Assembly (NCBI RefSeq): GCF_001477625.1 | Contig: NZ_CP013692.1 | Span: forward strand, 992,001 to 1,056,000 | DNA from: Paucibacter sp. KCTC 42545 | GTDB lineage: Bacteria > Pseudomonadota > Gammaproteobacteria > Burkholderiales > Burkholderiaceae_C | Direction: 5' to 3' | Length of the DNA stretch: 64,000 nt | Shown here: positions 50,960-60,449 of the stretch, in pieces | Numbering within the stretch: position 1 is the stretch's first letter | Layout of the letters: each line of letters starts with the position of its first letter | The notes under the pieces: generated by a model | What the model saw: the letters and a program-made list of their open reading frames with translations, nothing else | Database searches by the model: none | What the model was told of the DNA's origin: nothing | Translations under genes and position numbers: made by a program

Positions 50960-51991
50960 ATGTTCCGAACCGCCCTGGTCTTGATCGCCCGCAATGAGGC
51001 GGGGCAGATTGAGCGCTTACTGCAAAGCATCAAGCCCTGGGTCGACGACATGCTGGTGCTGGACACCGGCTCCATCGACGCCACCCCGGCGCTGGCCGCT
51101 GCGGCCGGTGCTCGCGTGGCGCACTTTGCCTGGTGTGATGACTTCGCTGCCGCGCGCAACGCCGCCCTTGATTTGGCCAATGCCGATTGGCATGTGGTGC
51201 TGGACGCCGATGAATGGCTGATCAGCGGCGGTGAGGCTTTGGCCGCCCTGCGTCACACCCGACCCGACTTTGTCGGCAGCATCGAACTGCTGGATCAGTT
51301 CCACGACGGGCAACAGCAAGTGGCGCGCTCGCGCCTCTCGCGCGTGCTTCCCGGCCAGCTGCGTTATGCCGGGCGCATCCATGAGCAGGTGGTCCACAAC
51401 TTGCCCCTGCGGCCGCTGGCCCTGCAGATTGGCCACGATGGCTATCTGCCCGATCGCCTGCAATCGAAGAAGGGTCGCAACAAGGCCCTGCTGGCGTTGG
51501 CGCTCGCGCAACGCCCGGATGACGCTTACCTCTGCTACCAGATGGGCAAGGACTGCTCGGTGTACGAAGACTATGCCGAGGCTGAGCACTTCTTTGCTCG
51601 CAGCGCTGACTTGTTGAGCGACAGCCCCACGTGGTGGGCCGATCTGGTGGCGCGGCGCCTGTTCGGGCTTAAGCAGCTCAAGCAGCATGAGGCTGCCATC
51701 CAATTTGCTGAGACCCAGTTGGTGGTTTGTGCCGAATCTCCTGACTTCTTCTTCGCCCTGGGCGACTTGCTCTTGGATTGGGCCGCCGACGCGCCCGAGC
51801 AGGCCGAGTTACTGCTGCCTATGATCGAAGACGCTTGGCGGCGCTGCCTGGAAATTGGCGAGCGCCCCGAGCAAAGCGGCGCTGTGGCCGGCCGCGGCAG
51901 CCATCTGGCGGCCCACAATCTGGCGCTGGTGTTGGAAGGCACGGGGCGGGCGGAAGAAGCTGCAGCCATGCGCCAGGCCTACGCCGCTTGA
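50960..51991 (+). CDS. GT2 glycosyltransferase with TPR-like C-terminus
   Basis: The 343-residue product has a GT-A domain with the GT2 motifs MFRTALVLIARNEAGQIERL, DDMLVLDTGSIDATPALAAA and WHVVLDADEWLISG (DxD). The C-terminal half is helical and TPR-like (DDAYLCYQMGKDCSVYEDYA, then EAEHFFARSADLL). The start at 50960 fits the family; a TTG at 50942 is also in frame. It lies between flhC copy 2 and flhD copy 3, 21 bases after flhC, so it may be cotranscribed with the second flhDC. A flagellin-glycan role is inferred. Confidence 0.87.
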   Translation: MFRTALVLIARNEAGQIERLLQSIKPWVDDMLVLDTGSIDATPALAAAAGARVAHFAWCDDFAAARNAALDLANADWHVVLDADEWLISGGEALAALRHTRPDFVGSIELLDQFHDGQQQVARSRLSRVLPGQLRYAGRIHEQVVHNLPLRPLALQIGHDGYLPDRLQSKKGRNKALLALALAQRPDDAYLCYQMGKDCSVYEDYAEAEHFFARSADLLSDSPTWWADLVARRLFGLKQLKQHEAAIQFAETQLVVCAESPDFFFALGDLLLDWAADAPEQAELLLPMIEDAWRRCLEIGERPEQSGAVAGRGSHLAAHNLALVLEGTGRAEEAAAMRQAYAA

Positions 51992-52052
51992 ATTGGCCCG
52001 CTGCGGCGGGACAAGCGCAGAACAGGGCAGGGAGGCCAGCGCATCTCGCCTC

Positions 52053-52201
52053 TTGTAGGAAAAAACCTGACAAGCCCCAGGGAAGAAAGGGGACTTCAGT
52101 GACGGAAAAGCGCCGATGTTGGGAGTTTGTTCCGAGCTTCACAATCTGTTTCAGCTTGATACGAAATCAACACAACAGTTTTGCCCCCGGAGCCCAGCAC
52201 C
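52053..52201 (+). promoter_or_regulatory. flhD upstream block, copy 3
   Basis: This is nearly base-identical to 49766-49914 over 149 bases, ending at the third flhD start. The sharp beginning (TTGTAGGAAAAAACCTGAC) marks the left edge of the duplicated unit. Confidence 0.65.
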
Positions 52202-52525
52202 ATGAACGCAGACCAAATCCTCGCCGAGATCCGTGAAGCCAATCTGAACTACCTGATGCTGGCGCAAAGCCTGATCCGCCAGGACCCCGAGCAAGCGCTC
52301 TACCGCCTGGGCATCTCCGAAGACACCGCTACGCTGATCAGCACGCTGAGCCCCGCTCAGCTGATGAAGATTGCCTCGGGCAACACCTTGCTGTGCCGCT
52401 TCCGCATGGACGACGATCTGGTCTGGGGCCTGCTGACCAGCCACGGCAAGTCGGCCGCCAACGACGGCATCAGCCGCCTGCACGCTTCCATCCTGATGGC
52501 TGGCCGCCATCAAGAAGCCGCCTGA
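52202..52525 (+). CDS. flhD: Flagellar master regulator subunit FlhD, copy 3
   Basis: The 107-residue protein is identical to copies 1 and 2. Here flhD and flhC are only 38 bases apart: the structured element found in the other two operons is absent, so this copy has the usual tight arrangement. Confidence 0.96.
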   Translation: MNADQILAEIREANLNYLMLAQSLIRQDPEQALYRLGISEDTATLISTLSPAQLMKIASGNTLLCRFRMDDDLVWGLLTSHGKSAANDGISRLHASILMAGRHQEAA

Positions 52526-52563
52526 TCGCGCCACCTAACAAGAACTGACGAGACGACACCATC

Positions 52564-53100
52564 ATGCGCAATAAAAGCATCCTCACCGAAGCCCGCCAGA
52601 TCGAACGTGCGGTCACCTTGATCAACCTGGGTGCGCGCTTGCAAGTGTTGGAGTCTGAAACCGATATGTCTTACGAGCGCCTGCTGCGCTTGTACAAGGA
52701 AGTTTCGGGCAAGAGCCCCAGCAAGGGCCAGCTGCCGTTCTCGACCGACTGGTTCATGACTTGGCAGCCCAATATTCATGCTTCGCTGTTTTTGAATGTG
52801 CATGAGTACCTGAACAAGGTCTCGGAGTTGGATGAGATTGATGCGGTCATCAAGGCCTATCAGCTCTATCAAGAGCAGACGCAAGCCCAAGGCCTGGAAG
52901 CCATGTTGTCGGTGACCCGCGCTTGGCGCCTGGTGAAGTTCATCGACAACGGCATGTTGACGATGACCAAGTGCAGCACCTGCGGCGGTCAATTCGTGAC
53001 GCATCCGCATGAGATTGCCCGTCACTATGTTTGCGGCATGTGCAACCCACCGGCCCGCGCTGGCAAGGGCCGCGCGCAGGGCGCGATTCAGATGCACTGA
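52564..53100 (+). CDS. flhC: Flagellar master regulator subunit FlhC, copy 3
   Basis: The 178-residue protein is identical to copy 1, with Arg119 and the four zinc cysteines. It follows flhD closely. A methyltransferase gene starts 28 bases downstream on the same strand and may be read through. Confidence 0.96.
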   Translation: MRNKSILTEARQIERAVTLINLGARLQVLESETDMSYERLLRLYKEVSGKSPSKGQLPFSTDWFMTWQPNIHASLFLNVHEYLNKVSELDEIDAVIKAYQLYQEQTQAQGLEAMLSVTRAWRLVKFIDNGMLTMTKCSTCGGQFVTHPHEIARHYVCGMCNPPARAGKGRAQGAIQMH

Positions 53101-53128
53101 AGCCAGGTAAAACCAAGTCTGCCTGACG

Positions 53129-53857
53129 ATGTTTGTGCTGCCTTGGCCCCTGCCGGCCTTGTTGACCTGGGCGCTGGCCTGGGCACTTTTTGTCCTGCTG
53201 CGTCAGGCTGAGTTGCAGGCGGTGGTGGCCATGCTGGCGGCTGCGTTATTGGGCCTGGCCTCGGCCATGTTGCAGGCGCCGCGCTGGCGCCGCCTGATGG
53301 TGGCAGGGGGCTTTCCGCTGTCCTTGCTGATCACGGCAGGCGCGCGTGACTTACCCGGCTGGGCCTGGCTGCTGCCGTTTGCGCTGCTGGCGCTGGCCTA
53401 CCCGCGCCGCAGCTGGGGCGATGCTCCGCTTTTTCCCACCCCGCGCAATGCCTTGCAAGACTTGGCCGCCTTGGCGCCCTTGTCTGCAGGTGCGCGCGTG
53501 CTGGATGCCGGTTGCGGCCTGGGCCATGGCCTGCGTGAATTGCGGCGCTGCTACCCGCAGGCACACTTGTCCGGCGTGGAGTGGAGTGGCTTGCTGGCGC
53601 TGCTGGCTCGCTTGCTTTGCCCCTGGGCTGAGATCCAGCGCGGTGATATGTGGAGCCAGAGCTGGCAAGGCTTCCAGATGATTTACGTCTTTCAGCGGCC
53701 CGAGTCCATGCCACGAGTCTGGGCTAAGGCCGTTGCGGAACTGGCGCCCGGCGCTTATTTGGTCAGCCTGGATTTCGCGGTGCCGGGTGAGGCGCCCCTG
53801 GCTCAGGTGGACTTGCCGCGCGGGCATTGCCTGTGGCTGTACCGCAGCCCCAATTGA
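53129..53857 (+). CDS. Membrane-anchored class I SAM methyltransferase
   Basis: The 242-residue protein starts with about 95 residues containing three to four hydrophobic segments (LPALLTWALAWALFVLLRQA; AVVAMLAAALLGLASAML; WAWLLPFALLALAYP). A methyltransferase domain follows with GARVLDAGCGLGHGLRELRR and AHLSGVEWSGLLALLARL. The substrate is unknown. It sits between flhDC copy 3 and motA. Confidence 0.8.
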   Translation: MFVLPWPLPALLTWALAWALFVLLRQAELQAVVAMLAAALLGLASAMLQAPRWRRLMVAGGFPLSLLITAGARDLPGWAWLLPFALLALAYPRRSWGDAPLFPTPRNALQDLAALAPLSAGARVLDAGCGLGHGLRELRRCYPQAHLSGVEWSGLLALLARLLCPWAEIQRGDMWSQSWQGFQMIYVFQRPESMPRVWAKAVAELAPGAYLVSLDFAVPGEAPLAQVDLPRGHCLWLYRSPN

Positions 53858-53914
53858 TTACCGGGGCAAGACCTGCCACTTGCGCGGATTACCCCGCCCA
53901 GCGCACGGGCACAC

Positions 53915-53941
53915 TCAAGCGTAAGAGGTTCTGGCCGATAT
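53915..53941 (+). promoter_or_regulatory. FliA-type promoter of motAB
   Basis: TCAAGCGT (53915-53922), an 11-base spacer and GCCGATAT (53934-53941) form a strong sigma-28 match, 28 bases before the motA start codon. Confidence 0.8.
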
Positions 53942-53969
53942 GGCTGGCTAAGTCCATTTAGAAATCAAC

Positions 53970-54827
53970 ATGTTTGTCATCATCGGTTGGCTTATCGCGC
54001 TAGGCTGCATCTTCGGCGTCTACATTGCCCACGGCGGCAATATCAGCGTCATCTTGCATGCCTTACCCTTCGAGATGATCACCATCTTCGGCGCAGCTGC
54101 GGGCGCCTTTTTGGCGAACAATCAGATGAAGGTGGTCAAGGCCTCGATGAAGGGGCTGGGCGCCTGCTTCAAAGGCAGCAAGTTCAGCAAAGCCCGCTAT
54201 ATGGAGTTGCTGGCCCTGATGTACGACATTTTGCAAAAGGCCCGCAAAGAGGGCCTGATGTCGATTGAAAAGGACGTGGAAGATCCGCACTCCTCGGCGC
54301 TCTTCCAGAAATACCCGACGGTGGGCAATGACCACCATGTCACCGAGTTCATCACCGACTATCTGCGCATGATGGTCTCTGGCAATTTGAACGCCCACGA
54401 GATTGAGTCCTTGATGGACGCCGAGATCGATACCCACCACGCGGAAGAGCATGCTGCTGTTGCCGCGATTGGCCGTTTGGCCGGCGGCTTGCCAGCCTTC
54501 GGTATCGTGGCTGCCGTGTTGGGCGTGGTGAACACCATGGGTTCGGTGGGTCAGCCCCCGGCTGTGCTGGGCGGCATGATCGGTTCCGCTCTGGTCGGTA
54601 CATTCCTGGGCATTTTGCTGGCCTATGGCTTTGTTGAACCGCTGGGAGGTCTGCTGGAGCAGAAGGTGGAAGACGCTGGCAAAGAGTTGCAGTGCATCAA
54701 GACCACCTTGCTGGCGAGCATGCAAGGCTACGCGCCGCAAGTCGCTATCGAGTTTGGCCGCAAGGTGCTTTACTCCGGCGACCGGCCAACCTTCACCGAG
54801 TTGGAAGCCCACGTGAAGAAGAAGTAG
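53970..54827 (+). CDS. motA: Flagellar motor stator protein MotA
   Basis: MotA and MotB form the proton-driven stator. The 285-residue protein starts MFVIIGWLIALGCIFGVYIA and has four membrane segments, including FGIVAAVLGVVNTMGSVGQP and ALVGTFLGILLAYGFVEPLG. The large cytoplasmic loop (about 65-165) contains conserved charged residues (KARYMELLALMYDILQKARK). It is preceded by a FliA-type promoter. Confidence 0.97.
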   Translation: MFVIIGWLIALGCIFGVYIAHGGNISVILHALPFEMITIFGAAAGAFLANNQMKVVKASMKGLGACFKGSKFSKARYMELLALMYDILQKARKEGLMSIEKDVEDPHSSALFQKYPTVGNDHHVTEFITDYLRMMVSGNLNAHEIESLMDAEIDTHHAEEHAAVAAIGRLAGGLPAFGIVAAVLGVVNTMGSVGQPPAVLGGMIGSALVGTFLGILLAYGFVEPLGGLLEQKVEDAGKELQCIKTTLLASMQGYAPQVAIEFGRKVLYSGDRPTFTELEAHVKKK

Positions 54828-54894
54828 AAGGGGAGGGTGATGCGCAAATATTTCATTCGCCTGCTCCTGAATCCATCACGATCGGAGCTGCGCC

Positions 54895-55860
54895 ATGGCT
54901 GGTGACGCCAAAAAGCTCCAGCCCATCATCATCAAAAAGGTCAAGAAGGGCGGTCATGCAGCGCATGGCGGCGCCTGGAAGATCGCTTACGCCGACTTTG
55001 TGACGGCCATGATGGCCTTCTTCTTGTTGATGTGGCTGCTGGGTTCCACCACCGAGGGCGACAAGAAGGGCATTGCCGACTATTTCGGCTCGCCGCTGAA
55101 GATTGCCATGGCAGGTGGCTCGGGATCGGGTGATTCCTCCAGCGTCGTTAAGGGCGGTGGCAAGGACCTCAGCCGCGAGACCGGCCAAGTCAAATCAGGC
55201 GATGTCGAGGCGCCCAAGCGCACCTTTAATTTGCGTGCCCTCAAGGAAGAGCAGCGCAAGGCTGAGAAGGCCAGGCTGGAACAACTCAAGACCAAGGTCG
55301 AAGATGTGCTGGCCAGTAACGCCAAACTTGCCAATCTGGGTGGTCAAATCCGGCTGGATATGACCAAAGAGGGCTTGCGCATCCAAATTGTTGACGAAGG
55401 CAACCGGCCGATGTTTGACAGCGGCAGTGCAGTTGTGAAACCCTATATGCGTGAGTTGCTGCAGGAACTCGGCAATGTCTTGTCTGAAGTGCCAAACCGG
55501 CTGACCTTGGAAGGGCATACTGATGCTCAGCCCTTTCCGGGCGGTGACCGCGGCTACAGTAACTGGGAGTTATCGGCGGATCGCGCCAATGCCTCCCGGC
55601 GCGAATTGATTTTGGGTGGTTTGCCGGAGTCCCGCACCTTGCGTGTGCAAGGTTTGGCGTCCAGCAAACTGCTCGATAGCAAGCAGCCGCAGAGTGCGAT
55701 CAACCGCCGCATCAGCATCATTGTGATGAACCGCGACGCTGAAGATGCAGTTTTGAAGAATGTGCCAGATGAAGACGCTGAGCCTGAAGCAGAAGCCAAA
55801 GCCGCCGAGCCTGAAGTCGGGAAAAATATTTCCTCAAGTTCCAAAGCCACGCCCCGATAA
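54895..55860 (+). CDS. motB: Flagellar motor stator protein MotB
   Basis: The 321-residue protein has a basic N-terminus (PIIIKKVKKGGHAAHGG). Its single membrane helix WKIAYADFVTAMMAFFLLMW carries the proton-binding Asp34. A plug/linker region follows, then an OmpA-type peptidoglycan-binding domain (LTLEGHTDAQPFPGGDRGYS; NWELSADRANASRRELI). The acidic, low-complexity C-terminus is longer than in E. coli. It follows motA after 67 bases. Confidence 0.96.
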   Translation: MAGDAKKLQPIIIKKVKKGGHAAHGGAWKIAYADFVTAMMAFFLLMWLLGSTTEGDKKGIADYFGSPLKIAMAGGSGSGDSSSVVKGGGKDLSRETGQVKSGDVEAPKRTFNLRALKEEQRKAEKARLEQLKTKVEDVLASNAKLANLGGQIRLDMTKEGLRIQIVDEGNRPMFDSGSAVVKPYMRELLQELGNVLSEVPNRLTLEGHTDAQPFPGGDRGYSNWELSADRANASRRELILGGLPESRTLRVQGLASSKLLDSKQPQSAINRRISIIVMNRDAEDAVLKNVPDEDAEPEAEAKAAEPEVGKNISSSSKATPR

Positions 55861-55887
55861 AACCACTTAGCCCCAGCGAGGAATGCC

Positions 55888-56280
55888 ATGAGTGCAGACA
55901 TGAAATTTTTGGTCGTCGATGACTTTTCCACCATGCGGCGCATTGTGCGCGGCTTGTTGAAGGAGATCGGCTACAACAACTGCGAAGAAGCCGAAGACGG
56001 GGTGGAAGCCCTGAATATGCTCAAGCAGACCAAGTTCGACTTCGTGGTCAGCGACATCAATATGCCCAATATGACGGGCTTCGAATTGCTCAACGCCATC
56101 AAGGCAGACGCCAATCTGAAGCACCTGCCGGTGCTGATGGTGACGGCCGAAGCCCGCAAGGAAGACATCGTGTTGGCCGCCCAGTCAGGCGCTGCCGGTT
56201 ACATCGTCAAGCCCTTCACCAAGGCCACCTTGGAAGAGAAGGTCATGAAGATCATGCAAAAACTGGCCGCTGCGGCCTGA
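55888..56280 (+). CDS. cheY: Chemotaxis response regulator CheY
   Basis: CheY carries the phosphoryl signal from CheA to FliM. The 130-residue receiver has the acidic pocket Asp11-Asp12, phospho-acceptor Asp56 ([11 protein letters not shown]), Thr86 ([13 protein letters not shown]), Tyr105 and Lys108 ([11 protein letters not shown]). It is followed by cheZ after 14 bases. Confidence 0.96.
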   Translation: MSADMKFLVVDDFSTMRRIVRGLLKEIGYNNCEEAEDGVEALNMLKQTKFDFVVSDINMPNMTGFELLNAIKADANLKHLPVLMVTAEARKEDIVLAAQSGAAGYIVKPFTKATLEEKVMKIMQKLAAAA

Positions 56281-56294
56281 ACCGGGAGTTGGCC

Positions 56295-56936
56295 ATGCAA
56301 ATTCAATTAGATGAATTGAGCAAACTGCATCAGGGCACCGATCCGCTGACCGTCTCGCCTGAGGTGTTTCAGCAGATCGGTTCCATCACCCGCGTTCTGC
56401 ACGACACCATGCAGCAACTGGGCGTTATGCCCAAGTTGCAGATTGCAACCGATGGCCTGCCCGACGCGCGCAGCCGCCTGAGCTATATCGCCACCAAGAC
56501 GGCCGAAGCTGCCAACAAGGTGCTGAACTCGGTGGATCAGGCCAAGGCCGATCACGCCCACATCACGGCCGCCACCAATGCGATGGCCGCGGCCATCGTG
56601 GCCGACCCGGTCAAGGCCGTGGCCAGCGGCGCGATTTTGAATTTCGTCAAAGAAGTCGAGGCCCGCACGGCCAATATCGACGGCCATCTGACCGACATCA
56701 TGATGTCGCAAGACTTCCATGACCTGACCGGTCAAGTGGTGGCCAAGGTGGTGACGCTGGCGAACGACTTGGAAGACAGCTTGGTCAAGCTGCTGGTGTC
56801 TGTGGTGCCGCCCGAGCAGCGTGAGAAGGTGGATCCCAGCATTCTGCAAGGCCCCGTGGTCAACCCCGAAGGTCGCACCGATGTGGTGGCCAATCAGGGT
56901 GAAGTGGATGATTTGCTGGCCAGCTTGGGCTTCTGA
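56295..56936 (+). CDS. cheZ: CheY-P phosphatase CheZ
   Basis: CheZ removes the phosphoryl group from CheY. The 213-residue helical protein has LSYIATKTAEAANKVLNSVD and the catalytic region IMMSQDFHDLTGQVVAKVVT, with the Asp and active-site Gln of DFHDLTGQ. The C-terminal tail ends DDLLASLGF, the CheY-binding peptide. The ATG at 56295 follows GGGAG. Confidence 0.94.
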   Translation: MQIQLDELSKLHQGTDPLTVSPEVFQQIGSITRVLHDTMQQLGVMPKLQIATDGLPDARSRLSYIATKTAEAANKVLNSVDQAKADHAHITAATNAMAAAIVADPVKAVASGAILNFVKEVEARTANIDGHLTDIMMSQDFHDLTGQVVAKVVTLANDLEDSLVKLLVSVVPPEQREKVDPSILQGPVVNPEGRTDVVANQGEVDDLLASLGF

Positions 56937-56964
56937 AGCGCGAGCCAGGCCTTTGATTGGATGA

Positions 56965-56988
56965 AACCCGCTGAGGCGGGTTTTTTTG
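56965..56988 (+). terminator. Intrinsic terminator after cheZ
   Basis: AACCCGC, loop TGAG, GCGGGTT followed by T residues lies 29 bases after the cheZ stop and ends the motAB-cheYZ transcript. The rest of the gap to flhB (56989-57165) has no visible gene and presumably holds the flhB promoter. Confidence 0.9.
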
Positions 56989-57165
56989 CGTCTGTAGCTG
57001 GCGGCTTGCCTGGTCTGAATTGCGGTGTGGCCCTAGGGGCTCATGTGTCAGCAAACTGACGCCGGATCACCGCCGCTTTCCCCGGCCTTTTTCGGCTTAA
57101 GTTTTTCGTCGCCCGGCAAACAATGGCAAGGCGAGCTTATCTAAGCTCGCCCACCCCCAATTGCC

Positions 57166-58356
57166 ATGGCCGACCAAGACGCACAAGACAGAAATTTACC
57201 GGCCTCAGCCAAGAAGATCGAGAGATCTCGGGCCGAGGGCCAGCTGCCGCGTTCGCGTGATCTGCCGCATTTCGCCATGATGGTGGCGGGCGGCGCCATT
57301 CTCAGCGTGGGCGGGCCTAGCGTGATCGACAGCCTGCAAAAAATGCTCACCCGCTCGCTGCACTTTGATGCGCAGATGTTGGCCCGGCCCGCTTTGATGG
57401 CTGAGCGGCTGGGTGAGTTAACGCTCAATTTCATCGCCATCGTGGGCCCGATTGCGGCCATTCTGGTGGCTGTGGGCATCGCCAGCAATATCGCTTCAGG
57501 CGGCTGGAACTGGACCATGAAGCCGCTGGCGCCCAAGTTCTCCCACCTCAATCCGCTGGCCGGCTTGGGCCGCATGTTCAGCGGCCATGGATTGGGCCAA
57601 GCGGCCAAGGCGGTGGCACTGGCCCTGGTGCTCGGCATCATCGGCGCGATGGTGCTGAAAGACCGCTTGGCGGCCTATGTGGGCATCATGTCCGTGCCGC
57701 TGCCGGCGGCGCTGGCCTATGCCGGTCATCAGCTGATGGGCGGGTTGATTCTGCTGGGCATCGCGCTGGCCTTGTTTGCCGTTATCGACGTGCCGATGCA
57801 GCGCCAGCTCTATATGCGTCGCATGCGCATGACCCGTGAAGAGGTCAAGCAGGAGATGAAGGAAAACGAAGGCAATATGGAGATGAAGGGCCGCATGCGC
57901 GCCAAGATGCGCGAGATGGCCAAGCGTCGCATGTTGGCCGCTGTGCCCAGCGCGGACCTGGTGGTGATGAACCCCACCCACTATGCCGTGGCCCTGAAGT
58001 ACGACGACAAAAGCATGGCCGCGCCCAAAGTGGTGGCCAAGGGCGCTGATTTGCTGGCCATGAAGATCCGCGATCTGGCCAAGGACAACAAGGTGCCGGT
58101 GCTGCAGTCGCCGGTACTTGCGCGTGCGCTCTATGCCCACGCGAAAGTGGACCATGAAATTCCGGCTGTGCTGTTCGGCGCCGTGGCGCAGGTGCTGGCC
58201 TATGTGTATCAGCTCAAGCAAGCCATGGCGGCGCGCACGGCTGCCCCCGATCAGCCCGACCCGCAAGTGCCGCCGGAGCTGGATCCGCACAACAAGCCGG
58301 GCTTCCGCCCCGAAGACCCGGCGAATGACGACGATTTTGGAGCTGAGGCCACATGA
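57166..58356 (+). CDS. flhB: Flagellar export switch protein FlhB
   Basis: FlhB controls export-substrate switching by autocleavage. The 396-residue protein starts MADQDAQDRNLPASAKKIER and has four membrane segments. The cleavage motif NPTH is present in LVVMNPTHYAVALKYDDKSM, near residue 268. The C-terminal tail is acidic and Pro-rich. It overlaps flhA by four bases (ATGA). Confidence 0.97.
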   Translation: MADQDAQDRNLPASAKKIERSRAEGQLPRSRDLPHFAMMVAGGAILSVGGPSVIDSLQKMLTRSLHFDAQMLARPALMAERLGELTLNFIAIVGPIAAILVAVGIASNIASGGWNWTMKPLAPKFSHLNPLAGLGRMFSGHGLGQAAKAVALALVLGIIGAMVLKDRLAAYVGIMSVPLPAALAYAGHQLMGGLILLGIALALFAVIDVPMQRQLYMRRMRMTREEVKQEMKENEGNMEMKGRMRAKMREMAKRRMLAAVPSADLVVMNPTHYAVALKYDDKSMAAPKVVAKGADLLAMKIRDLAKDNKVPVLQSPVLARALYAHAKVDHEIPAVLFGAVAQVLAYVYQLKQAMAARTAAPDQPDPQVPPELDPHNKPGFRPEDPANDDDFGAEAT

Positions 58357-60449
58357 ACCCGCTGATTGCCAAGCTGCAAGCCTTGCTGGGCCCGCGTGCC
58401 GCCGTGTTGAGCGCGCTGGGTGCGCCCGTGGCCGTGATTCTGGTGCTGGGCATGATGGTGCTGCCCTTGCCGCCCTTCGCCTTGGACCTGATGTTCACCT
58501 TCAATATCGCCATGGCGGTGATGGTGATGATGGTGGCCTCGAGCATGGTGCGGCCGCTGGACTTTGCGGCCTTCCCGACCGTGCTGCTGCTGACCACCTT
58601 GCTGCGCTTGTCGCTCAACGTCGCCTCCACCCGCGTGGTGCTGCTGGAGGGCCATACCGGCACAGGTGCTGCAGGCAAGGTGATTGAGGCCTTCGGGCAT
58701 TTCCTGATCGGCGGCAACTTCGCGGTCGGTTTGATCGTGTTTGCCATTCTGGTGGTGATCAACTTCATCGTGGTCACCAAGGGTGCGGAGCGTATCGCCG
58801 AGGTCGGCGCGCGCTTCACCTTGGATGCCATGCCTGGCAAACAGATGGCGGTGGACGCCGACCTGAATGCTGGCCTGATCGACGAGAAAGAGGCCAAGCG
58901 CCGCCGCGCCGAGCTGGGCGACGAGGCTGACTTCTTCGGCTCCATGGACGGTGCCAGCAAGTTCGTGCGCGGCGACGCGGTGGCAGGCATTTTGATTCTG
59001 GTGATCAATATCGTCGGTGGCTTCATCATCGGCGTGGCGCAGCATGATTTGTCGGCCAGCCAGGCGGCCAATTCCTACATCCTGCTGGCGGTGGGTGATG
59101 CCCTGGTCGCCCAGGTGCCGGCGCTGCTGATCTCGGTCGCTGCGGCCATGGTGGTGTCCCGCGTGGGCACCGACAAAGACATCGGCAGCCAGATCGGCAA
59201 GCAGGTCTTCGGCTCGGCCAAATCCCTGGCCATCACGGCTGGTGTGATCGCCCTGCTAGGTCTGATTCCTGGCATGCCGCATGTGGTGTTCCTGCTGGTC
59301 GCCGGGGGCACGGGCTACCTGGCTTGGTGGCTGCGCACCAAGCAACAGGCGACGGATGCCGAGGCGCTGCTGGGCCAAACCACCTCCGCCGCCACCACGC
59401 CCGAGCCCAACGCTGAAGCCAGCTGGGATGACTTGGTGCCGGTGGACACCCTGGGGCTGGAGGTGGGCTACCGCCTGATTGCCTTGGTGGACAAATCCCG
59501 CGAAGGCGATCTGCTCAGCCGCATCAAGGGCGTGCGGCGCAAGTTTGCGCAAGAAGTGGGCTTTTTGCCGCCCTCGGTCCACATCCGTGACAACCTGGAG
59601 CTGCGGCCCAGCCAATACCGCTTGTCCCTGCGCGGCGCGGTGATCGGCGAGGCCGAGGCCTTCCCCGGCATGTGGCTGGCCATCAATCCGGGACACGCGA
59701 CCCAGAAATTGATCGGTCAGGCCACCACCGACCCCGCTTTTGGCCTTCCGGCGGTGTGGATCGAAGACCGGCAGCGTGATATGGCGCAAATGGCCGGATT
59801 TACCGTTGTTGATTGCTCGACCGTGATTGCCACCCATCTTTCACACTTGATGCAAGTCCACGCAGCTAAGTTGCTGGGCCGTGTGGAGACCCAGGCGTTG
59901 GTGGAACACCTGACCAAACAAGCGCCTCAACTGATCGAAGACGTGATACCCAAAATGCTCGGCATCGCTTCACTGCAAAAAGTTTTACAGCTCTTGCTGG
60001 AAGAGGGCGTGCACATCCGCGACATGCGCTCCATCGTCGAGAGCGTGGCCGAGAACGCAAACATCACCGATCCGGCCGAGCTGGCCCGCCGCATTCGCGT
60101 GCACATCGCACCGGCCATCGTTCAGCAGATCTACGGCCCGGTGAAAGAGCTGGACGTGATCGCCCTGGAGCCCGAGCTGGAGCGCCTGGTCACCCAAGCC
60201 TTGAATTCCCCCCACGGCGCCGCCCTGGACCCCGGTGTCGCCGACACCTTGGCCCGCAGCGCCGCCGAAACCGCCCAGTCGCAAGAAGATCGCGGTGTGC
60301 CGGCCTGCTTGCTGGTGCCCGACCTGATCCGTGCCCCCATGGCCCGCTTGCTGAAGCGTGCCGCGCCGCGCCTCAAGGTGCTGGGCCATAGCGAGATTCC
60401 TGAAACTCATTCCATCCGTATCGGATCGATCATCGGAGGCACCGTATGA
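58353..60449 (+). CDS. flhA: Flagellar export gate protein FlhA
   Basis: FlhA is the large export-gate protein, with about eight membrane helices followed by a cytoplasmic ring domain. Conserved parts are LLLTTLLRLSLNVASTRVVL, the FHIPEP region (IAEVGARFTLDAMPGKQMAV) and DRQRDMAQMAGFTVVDCSTV. The 698-residue length is normal. Its stop codon overlaps the start of a 28-codon reading frame that leads into flhF. Confidence 0.97.
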   Translation: MNPLIAKLQALLGPRAAVLSALGAPVAVILVLGMMVLPLPPFALDLMFTFNIAMAVMVMMVASSMVRPLDFAAFPTVLLLTTLLRLSLNVASTRVVLLEGHTGTGAAGKVIEAFGHFLIGGNFAVGLIVFAILVVINFIVVTKGAERIAEVGARFTLDAMPGKQMAVDADLNAGLIDEKEAKRRRAELGDEADFFGSMDGASKFVRGDAVAGILILVINIVGGFIIGVAQHDLSASQAANSYILLAVGDALVAQVPALLISVAAAMVVSRVGTDKDIGSQIGKQVFGSAKSLAITAGVIALLGLIPGMPHVVFLLVAGGTGYLAWWLRTKQQATDAEALLGQTTSAATTPEPNAEASWDDLVPVDTLGLEVGYRLIALVDKSREGDLLSRIKGVRRKFAQEVGFLPPSVHIRDNLELRPSQYRLSLRGAVIGEAEAFPGMWLAINPGHATQKLIGQATTDPAFGLPAVWIEDRQRDMAQMAGFTVVDCSTVIATHLSHLMQVHAAKLLGRVETQALVEHLTKQAPQLIEDVIPKMLGIASLQKVLQLLLEEGVHIRDMRSIVESVAENANITDPAELARRIRVHIAPAIVQQIYGPVKELDVIALEPELERLVTQALNSPHGAALDPGVADTLARSAAETAQSQEDRGVPACLLVPDLIRAPMARLLKRAAPRLKVLGHSEIPETHSIRIGSIIGGTV

